The position numbers and the translations under genes were made by a program. A DNA stretch of 64,000 nucleotides from Afipia sp. (GTDB taxonomy: Bacteria > Pseudomonadota > Alphaproteobacteria > Rhizobiales > Xanthobacteraceae), in the NCBI GenBank assembly GCA_016201045.1, contig JACQDM010000008.1, positions 310,001 through 374,000 on the forward strand, given 5' to 3'. Of this stretch, positions 56,102-64,000 are shown piece after piece (position 1 is the first letter of the stretch; each line of letters opens with the position of its first letter). Under the pieces are notes generated by a model that did no database searches, had not been told where the DNA came from, and worked only from the letters and a program-made list of their open reading frames with translations.

Positions 56102-56368
56102 ATGGCAAATACCACTTCCGCCAAGAAGGCGACGCGCAAGATTGCCCGCCGCACCATCGTCAACAAGAGCCGCCGCACTCAGATGCGCGGCGCGGTGCGC
56201 ACCGTCGAGGAAGCGATCAAGAGCGGCGACCGCAAGGCGGCACTGGAAGCGATGAAGCGAGCGGAACCTGAACTGATGCAGGCAGCGCAGCGCAACATCA
56301 TTCACAAGAACAACGCCAGCCGGAAGGTTTCGCGCCTCACGCATCAGATTGCCAAGCTCGCGAAATAA
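56102..56368 (+). CDS. rpsT: 30S ribosomal protein S20
   Basis: An 88-residue basic helical protein of the small subunit, with the S20 opening [20 protein letters not shown] and [16 protein letters not shown] near the end. AAGGACGAAGAG is the ribosome site. A strong terminator follows. rpsT directly before dnaA is the usual order in this group. Confidence 0.97.
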   Translation: MANTTSAKKATRKIARRTIVNKSRRTQMRGAVRTVEEAIKSGDRKAALEAMKRAEPELMQAAQRNIIHKNNASRKVSRLTHQIAKLAK

Positions 56369-56390
56369 TTTCCGCTTCAATACGAGATCG

Positions 56391-56417
56391 AAAAAGCCCG
56401 GCGTTGCCGGGCTTTTT
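56391..56417 (+). terminator. Intrinsic terminator after rpsT
   Basis: AAAAAGCCCGGC pairs with GCCGGGCTTTTT around a GTT loop, followed by TGTTTTTT. A textbook rho-independent site 22 bases after the stop. Confidence 0.95.
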
Positions 56418-57553
56418 TTGTTTTTTATGACGAAGTTCCGCTTGTCCTGAAGAAAATTTTCGCAGACGTGGCGCTGGCGCGGCGTAATATGGTTTTGAAA
56501 AGCGCTTCACGAATTTTTTGCGGCACGCAAGCGCAAATTTTTCGGCGCGTCCGAGAGTGCAGGAAATAAATCCGCTCTCAAAAAAGCTCCCCTGTTTCGC
56601 TGAACAAAAAAAATCGCGTTTTGGTAGTTACTTATCGGCATAGCGCCGGGCAGTAGTTGGAAAACGCTTCGGCGCGCTCACCATTCTTAATAGAATTGTG
56701 AATTTATTTTAGGCGATTGCGCCGTTTACGACACTCGCACGACAATTCGATTCTGTGCGCAGATTCAAAACCTTGCCGTTTTGTCATAATCGGCGCCATG
56801 TTTGGCGAAGCATCCAAGTTTAAATTTGCAGCGTCATTGCTGAATCAATTTCGTTGCGGGCCGGGAAAGCTCTGTTATCTCTAATTCATCGCAGTGCTCG
56901 CGGGTTTTTCAGATCAGGGCGGTCTGAGACCCTCAAGCAGGCGGACAAATCGGCGACGATACGTTCGTTAGCGATGCTTTCCTAACGATGAGCGGAGGCG
57001 AACTCACACGACTCGTGAGATCGGAGTTCTGTGTCGAAATTTCTCTGGTGCAACTCGCGGATTTCGCGGGCGGCGCAACAAGAAGAAATCAGTGCAGGGC
57101 AAAAGCCTTTCGTCGGACGAAGGCCGGGGTGGTGAAGGTTACGGGTTAGACGGGCAGAAGCGCGCGGAGGCTTGAGCGATTTCGTTCAGAGCCTTGGCGA
57201 AGCGAACTTGAAACAAATTGACCAATAGCAACTTGCCGCGGCATTGCGCGGTGAGAGGGGGATATTCATGCCTTTGAAACAGAGCCTGCAGCAGCATCCC
57301 GCGGCAAATTCGAACGGCAACGCCACTCTCCCTCATCCGTGCGCATTTTTAACGCCGCACGACTCGCCTCCTCAGTCGAGTACGCGCTGACCCCGCAACA
57401 GGTCTTTCTCAAGTCTCGCAGCGACGATCGCGGCGCGTAGCGCCGCCGGACAATCGTCTGCCGAATTTGAAGGAAGACCGTCGCGAGGGTCGCTGCAGCA
57501 ACCCGCGGCGGCAACGCCGCTTCTCGAACTCAATCAGAAAAGTCTCAACGACA
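56418..57553 (+). other. 1.1 kb non-coding region before dnaA, possible regulatory or origin region
   Basis: No convincing gene is present. The left half (56440-56880) is clearly AT-richer than its flanks, with runs such as TTAATAGAATTGTGAATTTA (56687-56706). The right half has a TCGTTAG/CTAACGA stem (56965-56988) and a CTCAC/GTGAG stem near 57003. No DnaA box within one mismatch of TTATCCACA was found, so calling it oriC is not justified. A long dnaA leader is the simplest reading. Confidence 0.4.
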
Positions 57554-59011
57554 ATGACAATGGCAGCAACAGCAGAACAGGGAACGGGGATCGGACACGG
57601 CAGCTGGGAGCGCGTGAAAGAGCGCCTGCGCGCAAGCGTCGGCGAGGACGTCTACACAAGCTGGTTTGCGCGGATCGACCTTGAGGTTGTGGGCACGGAT
57701 TGCGTGCGCATGTCGGTGCCGACCAAATTTTTGAAAAGCTGGATTCAGGCTCACTACTCTGATCTGGTGCTGACCTGCTGGCAGGCGGAACTGCCGCAAC
57801 TCAAGCGCATCGATCTGACCGTGCGCGGCGCTGTGCGTTGCCCGCCGCCGCCGAAAGACGCCAAGACGCAGCTTGAAGAGCGCCGCGTCGAGCGCATCGA
57901 CAGCCGACCGCCGCCGGAACTGCGCATCGCTGCGATTGCGCCGGTGTCCGCGAGCCACGATGCGCTCGGCGGCTCGCCGCTCGATCCGCGTCTGACCTTC
58001 GGAACGTTTGTCGTCGGCCGCTCGAATACGCTGGCGCACGCTGCAGCCCGTCAGGTCGCCGAGGGGCGGCGCGGCGATAGCGTGATGTTCAATCCGCTCT
58101 ACATCCATGCGGGCGTCGGCCTCGGCAAGACCCATTTGCTGCAGGCTGTGACCTGGGCCGGCAATTCCGGCAACGAGCGCAAGGTGCTCTATCTCACCGT
58201 CGAGAAATTCATGTACGGCTTTGTCGCCGCGCTGAAATCGCAGACAGCCTTGGCTTTCAAGGAAGCGCTGCGCGGCATCGACGTGCTGGTGATCGACGAT
58301 CTGCAATTCCTTCAGGGGAAATCGACGCAAGCGGAATTCTGCCACACGCTGAACGCGCTGATCGACGCTGGAAGACAAGTCGTCATCGCGGCGGATCGAC
58401 CGCCGGCCGATCTCGAAGCCCTCGATGAGCGCGTGCGCTCTCGCCTTGCCGGCGGGCTCGTGGTGGAAATGGGATCGCTCGGCGAGGAATTGCGTCTCGA
58501 CATCCTCAAGTCGCGCGTGGCGGCCGCCCGTTCGCATCACGCGAGCTTCGACGTGCCGCTGCCGGTGCTGGATTATCTGGCGAAGACGATCACGCATAAC
58601 GGCCGCGACCTCGAAGGCGCCGTCAATCGCCTGCTGGCACACTCGAAACTCAACGCCACGCCGGTCACGCTGGAAATGGCGGAGCGCGAAGTCCGCGATC
58701 TGATCCGTCCGCAGGAACCCAAGCGCGTCAAGATCGAAGACATTCAGCGCGTGGTGGCGCGGCAATACAATGTGAGCCGCTCGGACCTGTTGTCGTCACG
58801 CCGGACGGCCAACGTCGTGCGCCCGCGTCAGGTCGCGATGTATCTGGCAAAGACGCTGACGCTGCGTTCGCTGCCGGAAATCGGGCGACGCTTCGGCGGA
58901 CGCGATCACACCACCGTGCTGCATGCGGTTCGCAAGATTGAAGGTCTTGTCGCCAGGGATTCCTCGCTGTCCGACGAGGTCGAGCTGTTGAAGCGCCAGC
59001 TTCAGGAGTGA
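57554..59011 (+). CDS. dnaA: Chromosomal replication initiator DnaA
   Basis: A 485-residue initiator. Domain I (about 15-85; [20 protein letters not shown]) is followed by a short linker and the AAA+ domain, with Walker [14 protein letters not shown] and Walker [15 protein letters not shown]. Domain IV has the DNA-binding signature [19 protein letters not shown] 57554 is chosen; ATG 57560 is equally possible, and an in-frame ATG at 57467 adds a basic leader not typical of DnaA. Confidence 0.97.
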   Translation: MTMAATAEQGTGIGHGSWERVKERLRASVGEDVYTSWFARIDLEVVGTDCVRMSVPTKFLKSWIQAHYSDLVLTCWQAELPQLKRIDLTVRGAVRCPPPPKDAKTQLEERRVERIDSRPPPELRIAAIAPVSASHDALGGSPLDPRLTFGTFVVGRSNTLAHAAARQVAEGRRGDSVMFNPLYIHAGVGLGKTHLLQAVTWAGNSGNERKVLYLTVEKFMYGFVAALKSQTALAFKEALRGIDVLVIDDLQFLQGKSTQAEFCHTLNALIDAGRQVVIAADRPPADLEALDERVRSRLAGGLVVEMGSLGEELRLDILKSRVAAARSHHASFDVPLPVLDYLAKTITHNGRDLEGAVNRLLAHSKLNATPVTLEMAEREVRDLIRPQEPKRVKIEDIQRVVARQYNVSRSDLLSSRRTANVVRPRQVAMYLAKTLTLRSLPEIGRRFGGRDHTTVLHAVRKIEGLVARDSSLSDEVELLKRQLQE

Positions 59012-59213
59012 CCAACAAACAAGCGCGGGGATAGCCGGAATCGCGGCGTCCCCGCACTTGCATCCCAAAGCCATCCACGCCACCTTACGCTCCCCCGCGG
59101 GGCCGGACGGACCTTGATTTGACCGGCTGCGGGCGGCAGTCGCCGGTGCGCGCCGATAACGGCAGCGAACGGCACATCCGGACAATGCTGGCAGGGATCT
59201 GGGCGGGATAGCC

Positions 59214-60332
59214 ATGAAAGTCACCGTAGAGCGCGCGCAACTTCTCAAATCGCTGGGCCATGTCCATCGCGTGGTCGAACGCCGCAATACGATTCCGATA
59301 TTAGGCAACGTGCTGATCCGCGCCGAAAAATCCCGCCTCAGCCTGAAAGCCACCGACCTCGACCTCGAAGTCACCGAAACGCTCGCCGCCGAGACCGGCA
59401 GCGGCGGATCGACCACGGTTCCCGCGCACATGTTCTATGACATCGTGCGCAAATTGCCGGACGGCTCGCAGATCGTGCTCGAAGGCGACGGCGACCGCTC
59501 GGTTCTGGCGGTGCGTGCAGGACGCTCTCGTTTTACGCTTCAAACATTGCCGGAAAGCGATTTCCCCGATCTCGCCGCCGGCGACATGACGCATTCCTTC
59601 ACGCTGGCCGCCGGCGACATGAAGCGGCTGATCGACCGCACGCAGTTTGCGATCTCGACCGAGGAAACCCGCTACTATCTCAACGGCATTTATCTGCACG
59701 CTGCAGGCAGCGCCAAGAACGCAACGCTGCGCGCGGTCGCGACCGACGGTCATCGTCTGGCGCAAGTGGACTTGCCGCTGCCGAAAAGTGCCGCAGGCAT
59801 GCCGGGCGTCATCGTACCGCGCAAGACCGTCGGCGAAGTGCAGCGCCTGATCGAGGACAACGACGCCGAAGTGAAGATCGAACTGTCGACGGGGAAAATC
59901 CGCTTCACCATCGGAGACGTCGTACTGACCTCGAAGCTGATCGACGGCACGTTTCCCGATTATGGCCGCGTCATTCAGCAGAACAACGACAAGGAACTGA
60001 TCGTCGACAAGAAGGATTTCGAGAACGCTGTGGACCGCGTCTCGACGATCTCCTCCGAACGCGGCCGCGCGGTGAAGCTCGCATTGTCCGCAGGCAAGCT
60101 CGTTCTGTCGGTGACAAACCCTGACTCCGGCAGCGCCACCGAGGAACTCGAAGTCGAATACGCGTCCGACGCACTCGATATCGGTTTCAACTCGCGCTAT
60201 CTGCTCGACATCGCCGCACAGATCGAAGGCGATGTCGCGGTGTTGCGTCTGGCCGATCCCGGCTCGCCGACGCTGGTGCAGGACAAGGATTCCAAGGGCG
60301 CGCTTTACGTCCTGATGCCGATGCGGGTGTAG
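59214..60332 (+). CDS. dnaN: DNA polymerase III sliding clamp (beta subunit)
   Basis: A 372-residue clamp that rings DNA and tethers polymerase III. Three clamp repeats are visible. Family pieces include RRNTIPILGNVLI near the start, ATDGHRLAQVDLPL in the middle and FNSRYLLDIAAQIEGDV with the terminal YVLMPMRV. GGGATAG precedes the ATG. It is 202 bases after dnaA and 28 before recF. Confidence 0.98.
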   Translation: MKVTVERAQLLKSLGHVHRVVERRNTIPILGNVLIRAEKSRLSLKATDLDLEVTETLAAETGSGGSTTVPAHMFYDIVRKLPDGSQIVLEGDGDRSVLAVRAGRSRFTLQTLPESDFPDLAAGDMTHSFTLAAGDMKRLIDRTQFAISTEETRYYLNGIYLHAAGSAKNATLRAVATDGHRLAQVDLPLPKSAAGMPGVIVPRKTVGEVQRLIEDNDAEVKIELSTGKIRFTIGDVVLTSKLIDGTFPDYGRVIQQNNDKELIVDKKDFENAVDRVSTISSERGRAVKLALSAGKLVLSVTNPDSGSATEELEVEYASDALDIGFNSRYLLDIAAQIEGDVAVLRLADPGSPTLVQDKDSKGALYVLMPMRV

Positions 60333-60360
60333 CGATCCTTTCTGATATAAAGCGGGTGCC

Positions 60361-61500
60361 ATGACCGTCTCCCGCATCCTGCGCCTCAGCCTCAATCACT
60401 TCCGCAACTACCGGACCTCGAGCGTGGAGACGCGCGGCGATCTCGTCGTGCTGGTGGGCCCCAACGGCGCGGGCAAGACCAACTGCTTGGAGGCGATCTC
60501 GTTTCTGTCACCCGGACGCGGATTGCGCCGCGCCACGCTCGACGATGTTGCCGACAATCAGGGCGACGGCTCGTGGGCGGTCTCGGCCGAAGTCGAAGGC
60601 GAAGTCGGCCTTGCGACATTGGGAACCGGCATCGATCCGCCGAGTGCGGAGGGGTCGTCGAGCGCGCGGCGCAACCGCATCGACCGTGAGCCGGTGTCGT
60701 CTGCCGCAGCCTTCGGCGAGTATCTGCGCATGGTGTGGCTGACGCCGGCGATGGACGGACTGTTTCTAGGCGCCGCATCCGAGCGGCGGCGCTTCTTCGA
60801 TCGTCTCGTGCTCGCTATCGACAGCGAACATTCCGGCCGCGTTTCGGCGCTGGATCGTTCGTTGCGCTCGCGCAATCGCCTGCTCGAGGATCGCAATTTC
60901 GATTCGCACTGGTGCGACGCCATCGAGCGCGAGACCGCTGAGCTTGCCGTCGCGGTCGCAGCGCAGCGCGGACAGACGCTGCAGCGGCTTTCCGCGACGC
61001 TGGCTGCGCGCGGCAGCAAGTCCGCATTTCCTTCAGCTCACATCGCCCTCGATGGCTGGATGGAAAACGCGCTGCTCACTGAAAAAGCCACCGCCGTCGA
61101 GGATCGCTATCGCGAAATCTTGCGTGAGAGCCGCCTCAAGGATGCCGCCGCCGGCCGCACCACCAACGGTCCGCACACCACCGATCTTCAAGTCATCTAC
61201 GCGCCGAAGAATATGCCGGCGAAAGACGCCTCCACCGGCGAGCAGAAGGCCCTGCTGATCGGACTTGTCTTGGCGCATGCCAATCTCGTTGCCGGGATGA
61301 CCGGCATCACGCCGTTGCTATTGCTCGATGAAGTCGTAGCCCATCTCGATCCCAATCGCCGCCGCGCATTGTTCGACGAATTATTGCAACTCGGCGCGCA
61401 GGTCTGGATGACCGGAGCGGATCCCGCAGCGTTCACCGACATCGATCTCGGCGCCGATATTTTCGGGGTCGAATCCGGCCAGGTGACGCGGCGCGCGTGA
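60361..61500 (+). CDS. recF: DNA replication and repair protein RecF
   Basis: A 379-residue SMC-like ATPase that helps load RecA at gaps. Walker A is LVGPNGAGKTN (33-41), the signature is in DASTGEQKALLIGLVLAHA, and Walker B is LLLLDEVVAHLDPNRR. LNHFRNYRT at the N-terminus is typical. Between dnaN and gyrB as usual. Confidence 0.97.
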   Translation: MTVSRILRLSLNHFRNYRTSSVETRGDLVVLVGPNGAGKTNCLEAISFLSPGRGLRRATLDDVADNQGDGSWAVSAEVEGEVGLATLGTGIDPPSAEGSSSARRNRIDREPVSSAAAFGEYLRMVWLTPAMDGLFLGAASERRRFFDRLVLAIDSEHSGRVSALDRSLRSRNRLLEDRNFDSHWCDAIERETAELAVAVAAQRGQTLQRLSATLAARGSKSAFPSAHIALDGWMENALLTEKATAVEDRYREILRESRLKDAAAGRTTNGPHTTDLQVIYAPKNMPAKDASTGEQKALLIGLVLAHANLVAGMTGITPLLLLDEVVAHLDPNRRRALFDELLQLGAQVWMTGADPAAFTDIDLGADIFGVESGQVTRRA

Positions 61501-61549
61501 GGTCCAAAACCAGCGCGGAACGGCACCCGAATCTGTCCTGGAATCGGGG

Positions 61550-61558
61550 TTTTCCACA
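61550..61558 (+). promoter_or_regulatory. DnaA-box-like sequence between recF and gyrB
   Basis: TTTTCCACA differs from the DnaA box TTATCCACA at one position. It is isolated, so binding is only a possibility. Confidence 0.25.
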
Positions 61559-61624
61559 GGGCCAAAAATGCGGTCTCGCGGCCTTGAAAAACAGCAAAAA
61601 AATACCATGTTTTCAGTCGCTTGA

Positions 61625-64000
<2,376 letters not shown>

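Noticed and set aside
56418-57553. Chromosomal origin (oriC)
   Set aside because: No DnaA box within one mismatch of the consensus was found on either strand by eye; only position and AT-richness support it.
57545-58765. 406-codon open frame opposite dnaA
   Set aside because: Mirror frame caused by codon bias of dnaA; no recognisable protein features.

Overview
The window is chromosomal DNA from an alphaproteobacterium of the order Rhizobiales, most likely the Bradyrhizobium/Afipia/Rhodopseudomonas group (Nitrobacteraceae). The evidence is gene content and order: ubiG-lysC-ptsP-prfA-prmC-DUF4167, phaA/phaB next to phaR, the redox two-component pair RegS/RegR, a pcaF-pcaH-pcaG block, a DUF3551 protein, CtrA and EcfG-type regulatory motifs, and rpsT-dnaA-dnaN-recF-gyrB. 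The genus cannot be fixed from the sequence alone.

Layout. 1-9100 holds a minus-strand DMT/ubiG/PH-domain group, then a plus-strand run of lysC, marC-like, ptsP, prfA, prmC and a DUF4167 gene behind a hairpin-rich 450-base gap. 9100-12100 has a frameshifted methyltransferase gene, gloB, a cupin and a YddG-like exporter. 12100-17000 is the polyhydroxybutyrate (PHB) locus (phaB, phaA, divergent phaR), followed by a GGDEF/EAL protein with a broken GGDEF site. 17000-29200 carries housekeeping genes (rpmF, mtgA, ispA, antiporter), a zur-DMT-ispG operon, a patatin-like lipase and pcaFHG for protocatechuate degradation. 29300-37700 has mutS, glnD, a DUF1304 gene and a class A penicillin-binding protein behind a double CtrA box. 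37700-45400 has a zinc-peptidase-like protein, the PHB depolymerase, an ABC exporter, regS/regR, an EcfG-type promoter driving a small unknown gene and probably heme oxygenase, and mmcB. 45500-51600 is the most eroded part: a VWA protein, a tautomerase with an internal deletion, a PAS-domain scrap, a DUF3095 protein with cyclase-like metal residues, and small secreted proteins. 51567-53108 is a small insertion at tRNA-Arg(CCG), bounded by a 72-base perfect direct repeat and carrying a metallo-beta-lactamase-fold gene. 53100-56400 has an SDR, msrA, small proteins, a REP-like palindrome and rpsT. 56400-64000 is a 1.1 kb non-coding leader followed by dnaA, dnaN, recF and gyrB, which runs off the window.

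How the genes connect. PhaA and PhaB make the PHB monomer, PhaR is the polymer-sensing repressor and PhaZ, 25 kb away, mobilises the store; the polymerase phaC is not in the window. PtsP and GlnD are nitrogen-signalling inputs. RegS/RegR sense redox state. The strongest leads are the tRNA-Arg insertion that restores the 5' half of the tRNA, the EcfG promoter unit at 43950, the double CtrA box at 35335, the cyclase-like DUF3095 protein and the structured gap before the DUF4167 gene.
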